A stretch of 44,068 nt of DNA from an uncultured Eubacterium sp. (GCA_910586445.1 CAJUHV010000032.1:1-44068), one strand, 5' to 3'; shown: positions 7,658-15,500, counted from the first letter of the stretch. Numbers and translations: made by a program. The notes: generated by a model from the letters alone, not told the origin.

Positions 7658-9103
7658 TTATTTTGTTTTCAATACCTCGATCAGAAAATCCCACACACGT
7701 TTCGTAGAGGATATGCTGAGTTTTTCTTCTGTTGTATGAATCGACTGCATATTCGGTCCTATGGAGATACAGTCCAGTCCTGACAGTTTACCTGATAAAA
7801 GTCCGCACTCCAGACCTGCATGAATCATCTGTACTACCGGCTTTGTTCCATACATTTTTTCATATATTGACACAGCCTTATCGCGTAGAGCGGAATTTCT
7901 CTTATATTCCCATGCAGGATAAATTCCTGTGATTTCAACGCTGCCTCCAAGGCCTGTTGTAACATAAGTTAATTTATCATTTAATGAATCTTTGGCACTT
8001 CCTACCGAACTGCGCACCGAATACTGCAGCCTGAGTCCTTCTTTTTCTAGTTTTAAGATACCTAAGTTCAAAGAAGTCTCTACAAGATTTTCTACATCCG
8101 CACTCATAGACTGTATGCCGTTTGGCAGTGCATTTACCAGCAGCACGGCCTGTCTAGTGCTTTCTTCGTCCAACATGTCGTCCGGCAGCTGCACAAGGCG
8201 CTCTATGGACACAGACACATTTTTGTCTGTAACTGCATATTCATTGGACAGCTCCTGCATGGCCTCTGCCGCCGCCTGTTCTGCCTTAGGCAGGTCTTCT
8301 TCTGCAATACAGATCCATGCGGTGCATTCCCTTGGAATCGCATTATCCTTCTTTCCGCCTTCCCATGCTGACAGCTTATATGCAGCATGTCTGGATAGCT
8401 TTACCAGTATGCGCCCCATCAAAATATTTGCATTGGCGCGTCCTTTATGAATCTCTGCACCGGAATGTCCTCCGGTCAGGCCGCTTACCCTGATGACTGC
8501 TGCCGTCCCCCTGGCAGGTATCCTGCTGACCGGCAGGCTGCATATTACGCCTGCTCCTCCGGCACAGCCTGCCAGCAGAATTCCTTCTTCTTCTGAATCC
8601 AGATTCAGCATACGGCGTCCTTCTAGCATAGATAAATCTATGCCTGAGGCACCTTCCATGCCTACCTCTTCACTGACTGTCAGTACTACCTCCAGCTTTG
8701 GATGTGCTATTTCATCAGAGGAAAGCAGTGCGAGAGCATATGCTACCGCGATCCCGTCGTCGCCGCCCAGCGTCGTGCCCTCTGCGGTGATATAGTCTCC
8801 TTCCACCTTCAGACTGAGCCCGTCTTTTTCAAAATCAATTGTACATCCCGGCTCCTTTTCACATACCATGTCAAGATGCCCTTGTATAATAATCGGCTCT
8901 TCGTTTTCATAGCCCGGCGAAGCTTCTTTTATTATAATCACATTTTTCAATTCGTCCTGATAATAAGTCAGATTATGGCGCTTTGCAAATTCTACACAAT
9001 AATCACTGATCTGCTCCTCATGATAAGAGGCATGGGGAATTGCACAAATTTCCTCAAAATAGGAAAATACCTGTTTTGGTTCTAAACCTGATAATACGCT
9101 CAT
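7658..9103 (-). CDS. pepD: Aminoacyl-histidine dipeptidase (M20 family)
   Basis: The 481-residue product matches PepD-type Xaa-His dipeptidases, cytosolic metallopeptidases that hydrolyse dipeptides such as beta-Ala-His. Metal-site motifs of clan MH are visible: GHLDMV (His76, catalytic Asp78), GGDDG (Asp115/116), SEEVGMEGA (Glu145 catalytic base, Glu146), NLDSEEEG (Asp169) and a C-terminal IHAGLECG histidine. A lid/dimerisation domain lies between about 205 and 390. The opening IPHASYHEEQISDY is also characteristic. The gene is flanked by pfkA's promoter on one side and the divergent tRNA-Ser gene on the other, so it is probably transcribed alone. AAGGAAGG upstream of the ATG supports the start. 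Confidence 0.9.
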   Translation of the reverse strand: MSVLSGLEPKQVFSYFEEICAIPHASYHEEQISDYCVEFAKRHNLTYYQDELKNVIIIKEASPGYENEEPIIIQGHLDMVCEKEPGCTIDFEKDGLSLKVEGDYITAEGTTLGGDDGIAVAYALALLSSDEIAHPKLEVVLTVSEEVGMEGASGIDLSMLEGRRMLNLDSEEEGILLAGCAGGAGVICSLPVSRIPARGTAAVIRVSGLTGGHSGAEIHKGRANANILMGRILVKLSRHAAYKLSAWEGGKKDNAIPRECTAWICIAEEDLPKAEQAAAEAMQELSNEYAVTDKNVSVSIERLVQLPDDMLDEESTRQAVLLVNALPNGIQSMSADVENLVETSLNLGILKLEKEGLRLQYSVRSSVGSAKDSLNDKLTYVTTGLGGSVEITGIYPAWEYKRNSALRDKAVSIYEKMYGTKPVVQMIHAGLECGLLSGKLSGLDCISIGPNMQSIHTTEEKLSISSTKRVWDFLIEVLKTK

Positions 9104-9258
9104 TTTATTCCTTCCTTTTTTATTGTACTATTTTATATTTTATAAAATATTCTGCTGACTTTTTCGGCTTATTTCAGCCAGATTTATAACTTTTGTCACC
9201 TTTCTATAAGTAAATATAAACGTTCCATAAAAAAATTCAAGTTAATTTTGGATTTTTC

Positions 9259-9286
9259 TTGTATTATTGCCAGAATATGGTATAAT
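9259..9286 (+). promoter_or_regulatory. Promoter of tRNA-Ser
   Basis: TTGTAT (9259-9264), a 16-nt spacer and TATAAT (9281-9286), the latter preceded by TGG (extended -10). It lies 33 bp upstream of the tRNA. The 9104-9258 stretch before it holds no other recognisable element. Confidence 0.65.
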
Positions 9287-9290
9287 TGTA

Positions 9291-9317
9291 ATGCAGCAAA
9301 AAATGTATCTGCTGCAT
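9291..9317 (+). repeat. Perfect inverted repeat in the tRNA leader
   Basis: ATGCAGCA (9291-9298) and TGCTGCAT (9310-9317) form a perfect 8-bp stem with an 11-nt loop. It ends two bases before the mature tRNA 5' end. It could be a processing structure in the precursor transcript; no other role is evident. Confidence 0.6.
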
Positions 9318-9319
9318 TG

Positions 9320-9405
9320 GGAGAGTTGTCCGAGCGGTTTAAGGTGCGGCTCTCGAAAAGCCGTGTGCCTACAAAGCACCGTGGGTTCGAATCCCATGCT
9401 CTCCG
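9320..9405 (+). tRNA. tRNA-Ser (anticodon CGA)
   Basis: The cloverleaf is clear. The acceptor stem GGAGAGT pairs with GCTCTCC, with discriminator G at 9405. The anticodon stem CGGCT/AGCCG encloses loop CTCGAAA, giving anticodon CGA (reads UCG). A long variable arm (TGTGCCTACAAAGCACC) marks a class II serine tRNA, and the T loop GTTCGAATC is canonical. The 3' CCA is not encoded. It is the only tRNA in the window. Confidence 0.97.
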
Positions 9406-9461
9406 TTTATTGTGCTGTAATTGTGCAGTACTATCCTAATAAAACATCCTACCTCCAATTT

Positions 9462-9497
9462 AAAAAAGGAGTTCTGTACAGACAGGACTCCTTTTTT
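9462..9497. terminator. Bidirectional terminator between tRNA-Ser and larB
   Basis: Six A residues, a stem built on GGAGT-CTGT paired with ACAG-ACTCC (one mismatch), then six T residues. The A and T tracts on opposite sides let it serve the plus-strand tRNA and the convergent minus-strand larB. Confidence 0.85.
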
Positions 9498-9521
9498 GCT
9501 GTAATTCTATCAGGTACATGC

Positions 9522-10262
9522 TCATACTGCCAGACGGTTGATCTGTGCCGCCATATATCCTGCACCGTAGCCGTTGTCTATATTTACTACTGCTATGCCG
9601 TTGGCACAGGAATTGATCATTGTCAACAGCGCTGACAGCCCATGCATAGAGGCACCATAGCCGACCGATGTTGGCACTGCAATGACCGGCTTATCGACCA
9701 GGCCGCCTAATACGCTTGCCAGTGCGCCTTCCATGCCGGCTACGGCTACTATACAGTTTGCCTGCTGGATCGTATCCAGCTGCGACAGCAGCCTGTGAAG
9801 CCCGCTGACACCTACATCATAGATTCTTTCCACTTTTGTGCCAAAATATTCAGCAGTCTGTGCAGCCTCTTCTGCGACCGGTATATCGGCGGTTCCTGCA
9901 GAGCAGACTGCAATCCTTCCTCTGCGCTCCTTGCCGCTTTTTTCGATCTTGATAATACGTGAAACTGGATCATAATCCGCCATAGGATAACGGCTTTTGA
10001 TCAGCTCATACTGGTCTTTTGTGGCTCTTGTCCCAAATACTTCCTGATCCTGCTCGTACAGCCTGCCAAAGATCTGCAGCAGATGCTCATCTGCCTTGCC
10101 GCTGCAGAATATGACTTCTGCGAAACCGGAACGGATTTTGCGGTGTGTATCCAGCTTCGCATACCCCATCTCCTCAAAGGGCTGCCTGCGGAACAGCTGC
10201 TGCGCTTCTTCTACCGATAATTCCCCTGACTGCACTTTCTGTAATATTTCTTTTGTTTCCAT
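9522..10262 (-). CDS. larB: LarB, nickel-pincer cofactor biosynthesis carboxylase
   Basis: The 246-residue protein matches LarB. Its N-terminus has the family pattern (VQSGELSVEEAQQLF) and its C-terminal half is a PurE/AIR-carboxylase-like domain (VCSAGTADIPVAEEAAQTAEYFG, VVAVAGMEGALASVLGGL, PVIAVPTSVGYGAS). LarB carboxylates and hydrolyses nicotinic acid adenine dinucleotide to give the dicarboxylated mononucleotide precursor of the NPN cofactor of lactate racemase. LarC and LarE, the later enzymes, are not in this window. The start has GGAGC 8 nt upstream. It begins 12 bp after the serpin stop codon and is likely co-transcribed with it. Confidence 0.9.
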   Translation of the reverse strand: METKEILQKVQSGELSVEEAQQLFRRQPFEEMGYAKLDTHRKIRSGFAEVIFCSGKADEHLLQIFGRLYEQDQEVFGTRATKDQYELIKSRYPMADYDPVSRIIKIEKSGKERRGRIAVCSAGTADIPVAEEAAQTAEYFGTKVERIYDVGVSGLHRLLSQLDTIQQANCIVAVAGMEGALASVLGGLVDKPVIAVPTSVGYGASMHGLSALLTMINSCANGIAVVNIDNGYGAGYMAAQINRLAV

Positions 10263-10274
10263 AATAAGAGCTCC

Positions 10275-11534
10275 TTACTCTGGCTGATCTAAAATCCCCA
10301 TAAATACTGGAGCGCCAGATTCCATATCCATAATCATATAGAAAAAGGAACGGTCAAGCTGAACCTCCTGCAGATCCTGCGGCATGCCGCCTCCGCTTTC
10401 TGCTGCCATCGTAGCTGCCGCTGCCTTTGTGCCTTTTTCCCCTGTCTCAATTTCCGTTTCCTGCAGTACAATACTCAGATATAGACCTTCTCCATACGAA
10501 GATGCACCAAGCAGGGATAAATCTGCCTGGCTGGGATCAAATGCCAGCTGTATGCCCATGCTTTTTAAGCTTTCATTTAGATTTTTACGGAATCTTACCG
10601 TAAATTTCGGCATTCCGAGAGAAACCAGCGTATTTTTCCTGCTTTTGATCAGATCCTGCAGCTTTTTGGAGCTATATGCACTGTACCATTCACGGACATT
10701 TTCTCCGCCGGAAGGCTTTACAGCCACAAATGCCAGATTGCTGTCTTTATAAGGAAGAATCACGCCTTCTGCAGTGTCATCTTTGATATATGCACAGTCT
10801 TCGATTAGATTATGCATCATAGGTACTCTTTTTGTCTTTCCATCATCCGACGTAAAATCCCAGTCAAATGTATTTTCTGGTTCAAACTGCTGCTCCCAGT
10901 CGGCCTGTAAATACAGTGCATTCAAAAGTACTAAAACCACACTTTCATCGAATGGCTGATCGATCAGCTCAGGAATTTTTCCGTTCGTATGTCCGCTTAC
11001 CCATTCGTTGATATCATCTGTCGTCGTGCCGGCCTGCAGGTCTGCCTGATATACCTGCGCATCAAACAGGCTCTTTATCGTACCAAGCCATTCGTCATGC
11101 GCCGTAAACTGATCATCCATCCACGCAGAATTGGCCATGGACAGCTTTGTATCCAGCGTATTCATCAAATCATCCGGTATACACATCAGATCACCGCCCA
11201 GTACATGCTGGATCTCCTCTTTTGTCACTCCCTGTGCACCGTTTCCAAGCATGCATAGTACTACATATGCAGATACAGGGGACAACAGTGGATTTTTTTC
11301 CTCCATATTGTGCTGCAGCAGCTGATAGCCAAATTTCTGGACAGGCTCCATAGATGGCTTTGAATAGTCAATGTTTATGCCTATGCCGATATCCTGCGTC
11401 AATTCTTTTGCCTGCTTTACAGAACGGTCTGCCGCATTTTCGGCAGAAGGCTGTCTGCTGTCTTTCTGCATAGGCCCGCACCCGGCGGCTGCGAGCATAC
11501 AGGTAATCATTACTGTAAATAGACGTTTTCTCAT
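10275..11534 (-). CDS. Lipoprotein serpin (serine/cysteine protease inhibitor)
   Basis: The start at 11534 is set by AGGAGG 7 nt upstream; a longer in-frame start has no ribosome site. A type II signal peptide ends at a lipobox-like AAAGC (Cys19), so the mature protein should be membrane-tethered outside the cell. The rest is a complete serpin fold (419 residues in all). ANSAWMDD, LVLLNALYLQADWEQQFE, the hinge EKGTKAAAATMA before the reactive-centre loop, and the final strand APVFMGILDQP are all recognisable. The alanine-rich hinge indicates an inhibitory serpin. By hinge spacing the scissile bond falls near a GGGM sequence, so the target protease is not obvious. The 13-bp linkage to larB looks like simple operon sharing. 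Confidence 0.93.
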   Translation of the reverse strand: MRKRLFTVMITCMLAAAGCGPMQKDSRQPSAENAADRSVKQAKELTQDIGIGINIDYSKPSMEPVQKFGYQLLQHNMEEKNPLLSPVSAYVVLCMLGNGAQGVTKEEIQHVLGGDLMCIPDDLMNTLDTKLSMANSAWMDDQFTAHDEWLGTIKSLFDAQVYQADLQAGTTTDDINEWVSGHTNGKIPELIDQPFDESVVLVLLNALYLQADWEQQFEPENTFDWDFTSDDGKTKRVPMMHNLIEDCAYIKDDTAEGVILPYKDSNLAFVAVKPSGGENVREWYSAYSSKKLQDLIKSRKNTLVSLGMPKFTVRFRKNLNESLKSMGIQLAFDPSQADLSLLGASSYGEGLYLSIVLQETEIETGEKGTKAAAATMAAESGGGMPQDLQEVQLDRSFFYMIMDMESGAPVFMGILDQPE

Positions 11535-11572
11535 ATACGATTCCTCCTTCTGCAAAAAATAGATCACATTTC

Positions 11573-11591
11573 TATTGTTCCTATAACAATA
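11573..11591. promoter_or_regulatory. Inverted repeat upstream of the serpin gene
   Basis: TATTGTT and AACAATA form a perfect 7-bp inverted repeat with a 5-nt centre, about 40 bp upstream of the serpin start codon. It could be an operator. No clear -35/-10 pair was found for the serpin gene. Confidence 0.35.
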
Positions 11592-11641
11592 ACAACGTAT
11601 TTCTATTGTCCTGCGTTGCCAGAAATCGTATAATTTTCTAC

Positions 11642-12295
11642 TTATGCCATATTCTGCAGCAGCGGAATAACTCCTGACAAGTCCTGCACGCAGCCAAACA
11701 GCAGCTTCTGCGTCTCTTCATCCGGTTCACTTAGATCTGGAACCATAACCGGGTACATGCCCGCACGGTATGCCGACAATATCCCGTTTGGAGAATCCTC
11801 TAACGCCATACACAAAGACGGATCTGTCTGAAGCCTTGCTGCTGCCTCCAGATAAATATCTGGTGCAGGCTTTCCGTTTTCGACCATATGCGCACAGATG
11901 ATCTGGTCAAAATATTTTAACCGGTCAAGCGAGCCCAGATACTGTTTTGTGCGTTCCAGATCTGTCGCTGTCGCTACGGCTGTCAGATAATGATTAGATT
12001 TTAAATATTCCAGCAGTTCCAAAAGCCCTGGTTTTTCTTCTATACCATGTTTTTGTATGTGCTCGTTCATCAACTGTATGCGCAGTGTTCTTACCTTATA
12101 ATAATCAAAATCTTTTCCTAGTTCTGCCTGCAGCCTGGGAACTGCGTATTTTGCCGCCAGACTGCGTATTTTGAGAATATGCTCTCTTTTCATTGGATAA
12201 CCATAGTAATGGGCTGCTTCTAACCAGTACTTTACTAACAGCTTTTCTGTATCGATCATAAGCCCATCCATGTCAAAGATCACTGCTTTTACCAT
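11642..12295 (-). CDS. HAD-superfamily hydrolase (beta-phosphoglucomutase-like)
   Basis: The 217-residue protein has all four HAD motifs. Motif I is DMDGLMIDTE (nucleophile Asp8, acid/base Asp10), motif II is TATAT, motif III is the lysine in NGKPAPDIY, and motif IV is LEDSPNG. The helical cap between residues 15 and 85 is of the beta-PGM/phosphatase subclass I type. Substrates in this subclass range from sugar phosphates to nucleotides, and nothing here distinguishes them. It is downstream of the SRP RNA terminator and upstream of the serpin gene on the same strand, with about 107 bp to the latter. Confidence 0.88.
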   Translation of the reverse strand: MVKAVIFDMDGLMIDTEKLLVKYWLEAAHYYGYPMKREHILKIRSLAAKYAVPRLQAELGKDFDYYKVRTLRIQLMNEHIQKHGIEEKPGLLELLEYLKSNHYLTAVATATDLERTKQYLGSLDRLKYFDQIICAHMVENGKPAPDIYLEAAARLQTDPSLCMALEDSPNGILSAYRAGMYPVMVPDLSEPDEETQKLLFGCVQDLSGVIPLLQNMA

Positions 12296-12337
12296 ATATA
12301 CCTCTATCTGTGAAAAAACTTTCTTTAGTTATGAACG

Positions 12338-12366
12338 ATAGAAAGCACGCTGTGTGAACTTTCTAT
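12338..12366. repeat. Short inverted repeat upstream of the HAD gene
   Basis: ATAGAAAG (12338-12345) and CTTTCTAT (12359-12366) form a perfect 8-bp inverted repeat with a 13-nt centre, between the SRP RNA terminator and the HAD gene. It could be an operator or a weak hairpin. Confidence 0.35.
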
Positions 12367-12376
12367 TGTCATGAAT

Positions 12377-12404
12377 AAAAAACGCGGGAATAAATACTCC
12401 CGCG
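12377..12404 (-). terminator. Terminator of the SRP RNA transcript
   Basis: On the minus strand CGCGGGA, an 8-nt loop and TCCCGCG are followed by TTTTTT. It lies about 70 nt beyond the predicted mature 3' end of the SRP RNA, which implies 3' processing of the precursor. Confidence 0.9.
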
Positions 12405-12473
12405 CTGATTCTTAAAGTACATTTTACTGCTTATCTAACCACTTATATAATACAACTTCTTAATATAGTTTTT

Positions 12474-12736
12474 ATGGACATCCTGCTTTGAATCCCGGCC
12501 CTAAACGTTACTCTGGCAGTTAACTCGGCCCAGGCGCCCTTACGGCACACAAGAGCTCTTGCTTAGTGCTGCTCCATTCCTGACCTGACACGGTTCACAA
12601 GTTCCTGTTGCGTAAGACCCAGACGTCAACGCCACTTACCAGAGGCTGCTTTAAAACCAAAAGACCCGAGGCAGGATATCACCCCAGCTATAGCGGATTG
12701 CTGGTACAGGGCACCGCTAGCGCCCCGGCTGTCCAT
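12474..12736 (-). ncRNA. ffs: Signal recognition particle RNA, large Firmicutes type
   Basis: On the minus strand the domain IV hallmark GTGTCAGGTCAGGAATGGAG is followed by CAGCA, matching the SRP54-binding hairpin. The 5' end (ATGGACA) pairs perfectly with the 3' end (TGTCCAT), bounding a 263-nt molecule, the size of the Bacillus-type RNA with an Alu domain. The 5' Alu region includes GGTGCCCTGTACCAGC. It assembles with Ffh to target nascent membrane and secreted proteins. A perfect consensus promoter precedes it, and tadA lies immediately upstream as in Bacillus. Ends are inferred from pairing and promoter position and could be off by a few bases. Confidence 0.95.
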
Positions 12737-12741
12737 TTTTG

Positions 12742-12770
12742 ATTATATCTTCTTTTTCGCGAAATGTCAA
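12742..12770 (-). promoter_or_regulatory. Consensus promoter of SRP RNA
   Basis: On the minus strand TTGACA (12765-12770), exactly 17 nt, then TATAAT (12742-12747): a perfect sigma-A consensus. The predicted start falls at about 12735, the 5' end inferred from RNA pairing. It sits 12 bp after the tadA stop codon. Confidence 0.9.
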
Positions 12771-12782
12771 ATAAATTGTTTT

Positions 12783-13262
12783 TTATTTCTTTGCCTTATT
12801 TTTTCTTAATTTTGCAAAAAATTCACTCAGCATTGCAGAGCATTCTTCTTCCAGTATTCCTCTCGTAATCGGCACCTGATGATTGAACTGCTGCATCTGG
12901 AGCAGGTTGAGCACCGAACCTGCACATCCGGCTTTGGGGTTCATCGCCCCTATTACCGCTTCTTTCATACGCGACTGGACAATGGCTCCTGCACACATCT
13001 GGCACGGCTCCAGCGTAATATATATTGTACAGTCCTCAAGTCTCCAGTCCCCGGTCTTTCTGCTCGCTTTTCGGATTGCCGTAAGCTCTGCATGTGCCAG
13101 TGTATTTTTGTCTGTATTTCTGCGGTTATACCCTCGTGCGATAATCTGATCATTACGCACAATCACACATCCGATCGGTACTTCATCCATTAAATATGCT
13201 TTTTTTGCTTCACGCAGCGCTGCTTTCATATATTTTTCCTGTGGAGTCAGCTTTGCCGGCAT
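12783..13262 (-). CDS. tadA: tRNA adenosine(34) deaminase TadA
   Basis: This 159-residue zinc deaminase has the HAE motif (His57, catalytic Glu59) and the PCQMC motif (Cys87, Cys90). Further TadA features are PIGCVIV near the N-terminus and GAMNPKAGCAGSVLNLL. It converts wobble A34 to inosine in tRNA-Arg(ACG). The ATG has AGGAGG 8 nt upstream. The tadA-SRP RNA adjacency is conserved in Firmicutes; in Bacillus it continues directly into dnaX, whereas here dnaX is about 6 kb further along the same strand. Confidence 0.95.
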   Translation of the reverse strand: MPAKLTPQEKYMKAALREAKKAYLMDEVPIGCVIVRNDQIIARGYNRRNTDKNTLAHAELTAIRKASRKTGDWRLEDCTIYITLEPCQMCAGAIVQSRMKEAVIGAMNPKAGCAGSVLNLLQMQQFNHQVPITRGILEEECSAMLSEFFAKLRKNKAKK

Positions 13263-13300
13263 TTCATATGCCTCCTATTCTATGATTCTTTTTTATTAAC

Positions 13301-13329
13301 TTGATGATTTTTTTTCGTTATATTATACT
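13301..13329 (+). promoter_or_regulatory. Promoter of the GNAT gene
   Basis: TTGATG (13301-13306), a 17-nt spacer and TATACT (13324-13329). It overlaps the opposing tadA promoter, so the two genes are divergently transcribed from one short region. Confidence 0.55.
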
Positions 13330-13351
13330 ATAATAACATTGTCTGATGCAA
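13322..13351 (-). promoter_or_regulatory. Promoter of tadA
   Basis: On the minus strand TTGCAT (13346-13351), an 18-nt spacer and TATAAT (13322-13327), about 60 bp upstream of the tadA start. Confidence 0.5.
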
Positions 13352-13393
13352 TTGTTTATATTGCAAAGATCAGCATGTAACGGAGGTTTGACC

Positions 13394-13939
13394 ATGAATT
13401 TTTCTTATAAGACAGATCGTCTGATCCTAAAAATACTAAACGGTTCCGAGGCGGGGGATGTACTTAGGTTTTATCTGTCCAACCGTGATATATTTGAGCA
13501 GTGCGAAGCCGCGCGCCCGGAAAATTTTTATACCGAAAATTATCAGCGCCGTTCATTAAATTATGAATACAATATGTGTGTCAAGCAGGCAGGCATCCGC
13601 TTCTGGGTATACGAAAAAACAGACCCTGCCCATGTCATTGGAACGGTCTGTTTTCGTAATATACTACGCTATGTCTATCAAAGCTGTGAAATCGGTTATA
13701 AATTTGACCACAAATTCTGGCACCATGGATATGCCTATGAAGCCTTGAACAAATGTGTTGAAATTGCCTTTTTTGAATTAAACCTGCACCGCATTACTGC
13801 ATATATTATGCCTGATAATACCGCCTCAATCCGCTTAGCCGAACGTACCGGCTTTGAGCCGGAAGGCACCGCACGAAAATTTGCATTGATCCACGGAGTG
13901 TGGGAAGACCACCTGATCTACAGTATTCTTCACCCATAA
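13394..13939 (+). CDS. GNAT family N-acetyltransferase (RimJ/RimL-like)
   Basis: The start at 13394 has GGAGG 7 nt upstream. The 181-residue product opens with the RimJ/RimL-like phrase TDRLILKIL, followed by GTVCFRNI and EIGYKF (the GNAT core strands). The acetyl-CoA pyrophosphate-loop region is HKFWHHGYAYEALNKC, and NTASIRLAERTGFEPEG completes the fold. It should transfer an acetyl group from acetyl-CoA to an amine, such as a protein N-terminus or a small molecule; the substrate is not evident. It is monocistronic, divergent from tadA and convergent with the repeat-rich gene 24 bp downstream. Confidence 0.85.
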   Translation: MNFSYKTDRLILKILNGSEAGDVLRFYLSNRDIFEQCEAARPENFYTENYQRRSLNYEYNMCVKQAGIRFWVYEKTDPAHVIGTVCFRNILRYVYQSCEIGYKFDHKFWHHGYAYEALNKCVEIAFFELNLHRITAYIMPDNTASIRLAERTGFEPEGTARKFALIHGVWEDHLIYSILHP

Positions 13940-13963
13940 TGCCACAAATTTTAAATTAAATCT

Positions 13964-15424
13964 TTATTCAACATCTAAGATTCTATACCAATAACCCGGC
14001 TGCTCTCCTCTTTCATTTTTTTCAATCTGAGGAAGGAAGTCTGGGAATCCGAAGATAGAGGCCATAACATGCTCCTGGTTCTGGTAAACACCCGGTATTC
14101 CGATAAACCAGCTCTGGCCGATGCGTCCAAATGCCAGATGTCTGTAATTAAAAAATCCATGCAGCAGGAAGCTGTTATTTATCATGCTCCAATATTTTTC
14201 CGGCAGCAGGCGTACATCTTTAATCTCAATGCGAACGCAGAGCACGTCATTTTTATCCGCAAACTGATTTATTCCCGGATATGTCCGCAGCATGTACCTC
14301 CAGGTCTGATCCCACTGCATATCCTTGGACTGCTGCGGCTGCAGCTCTGCGGTACGCAGATCGGATACTTTTTCGGCTTCTATGTCCATGGGTGCCGCCT
14401 GCGGATTCGAGCTTTTGGTATTTTGGTCTTCTGTATATTGATTTGGGGGATTCTGCACTGCTGCATTTTGCCTTGCGGTGTTTTGCCTTCCTATATTTTT
14501 TGTGAAATTCTGCTTCGCTGTGTTTTGTTCGTTTGTATTTCTTTCTGCTACTTTTTGAGCTGAAGCGTTTTGTATCGCTGTGTTTTGACTTGCGGTATTT
14601 AAAGATGCTGCATTCTGGACTGCTGTATTTTGGGATGATGTATGCTGCCCAGCTGCTGCATTTTGGGATGATGTATTTTGGACAGGTGCATTTTTTCTTG
14701 CTGTATTTTGGACTGCTGCATTTTGACCTGCTGTATTCTGTTTCGCTACTGCATTTTGACTTGCTGCTGCATTCTGCCTTGATGCATTCTGACTTGATGC
14801 ATTCTGCCCTGATGCATTCTGACTTGATGCATTCTGATTTCGTGCTTTTTGATTTTCTGATCCTGCTTTTTGTATATTTTGCTGCTGTGTGTGCTGCTGG
14901 GATTTCTTTATTTTTGTGTTACGTCCTTCCTGCTCCAGTTGTGCCTGGTTTTGTTTTTCCTGATTTTGTTTTGCTTTATTTATATTTTCCTCTTTTGTAT
15001 CTGTGCTTTTATCTGCTTTGCCCTGTGCTTCTGCTGTCTGTTCTTTCCATATTTTAAAGCGCGTGGTATCGACCGGCTCCTCATCCCACTGGCTTAAAAA
15101 TGCACCTCTGTCATCGACCATAATTATAATTCCATGCATTTGGTCAATCTGCCACGGTGTCTGTCCAATATTTTCTTCCGCCTGCTCATAACGGAAATCA
15201 GCCTGACTGCCGCGAAATACGATGCTGCCGATCGGAATCCCCTGTATATTTTCCTGCTCCCTGGTAAATAAATATACTGTACCGGTTTTTCCGGCATATC
15301 CGTTTTCCCGCAGATGAATGTCTATACGATTGCGCCCGGTCCGCAGTTCTACACGCGCAAATCCTGCATTATGTATTTTCTGATTGTTATACGTCGAATA
15401 TAAATAGCTTACATAGCGTTTCAT
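13964..15424 (-). CDS. Gln/Asn/Ala-repeat protein with DUF6128-like C-terminus
   Basis: The start is uncertain: 15424 (MKRYVSYLYS) is preferred over an ATG-equivalent 12 bp upstream. The protein has three parts. An N-terminal domain (1 to about 125) carries YLFTREQENIQGIPIGSIVF. A long low-complexity linker (about 130-350) is made of pentapeptide-like QNA/QNT units. A conserved C-terminal domain (about 370-486) carries MLRTYPGINQF, YWSMINNSFLLHGFFNYRHL and WFIGIPGVY. The last part resembles DUF6128 of Lachnospiraceae (from memory, unverified). There is no signal peptide or membrane segment. Function unknown. Confidence 0.6.
   Translation of the reverse strand: MKRYVSYLYSTYNNQKIHNAGFARVELRTGRNRIDIHLRENGYAGKTGTVYLFTREQENIQGIPIGSIVFRGSQADFRYEQAEENIGQTPWQIDQMHGIIIMVDDRGAFLSQWDEEPVDTTRFKIWKEQTAEAQGKADKSTDTKEENINKAKQNQEKQNQAQLEQEGRNTKIKKSQQHTQQQNIQKAGSENQKARNQNASSQNASGQNASSQNASRQNAAASQNAVAKQNTAGQNAAVQNTARKNAPVQNTSSQNAAAGQHTSSQNTAVQNAASLNTASQNTAIQNASAQKVAERNTNEQNTAKQNFTKNIGRQNTARQNAAVQNPPNQYTEDQNTKSSNPQAAPMDIEAEKVSDLRTAELQPQQSKDMQWDQTWRYMLRTYPGINQFADKNDVLCVRIEIKDVRLLPEKYWSMINNSFLLHGFFNYRHLAFGRIGQSWFIGIPGVYQNQEHVMASIFGFPDFLPQIEKNERGEQPGYWYRILDVE
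14425..14845 (-). repeat. Degenerate 15-bp minisatellite coding for QNAxx units
   Basis: On the plus strand units such as GATGCATTCTGACTT recur with a 15-bp period, clearest from about 14770 to 14840 and increasingly diverged towards 14425. In the coding frame each unit gives Gln-Asn-Ala/Thr plus two variable residues. The in-frame period allows length changes without frameshift. Confidence 0.8.
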
Positions 15425-15500
15425 ATGCCACACCATACTCCAAATCTGTCATTATTACAATATATGTATCAGCTGGTAAATAATGCATGAAAAAGATGTA

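Noticed and set aside
9248..9439. Plus-strand ORFs across 9248-9635
   Set aside because: They run through the tRNA-Ser gene and the bidirectional terminator, and lack ribosome sites.
10795..11353. Several plus-strand ORFs inside the serpin gene
   Set aside because: They are opposite-strand shadows of a clear serpin coding sequence.
14533..15057. Plus-strand ORF of 174 codons rich in His, Leu and Asp with apparent repeats
   Set aside because: It is the antisense reading of the Gln/Asn/Ala repeat region of the minus-strand gene; it has no ribosome site and its repeats follow from the minisatellite.
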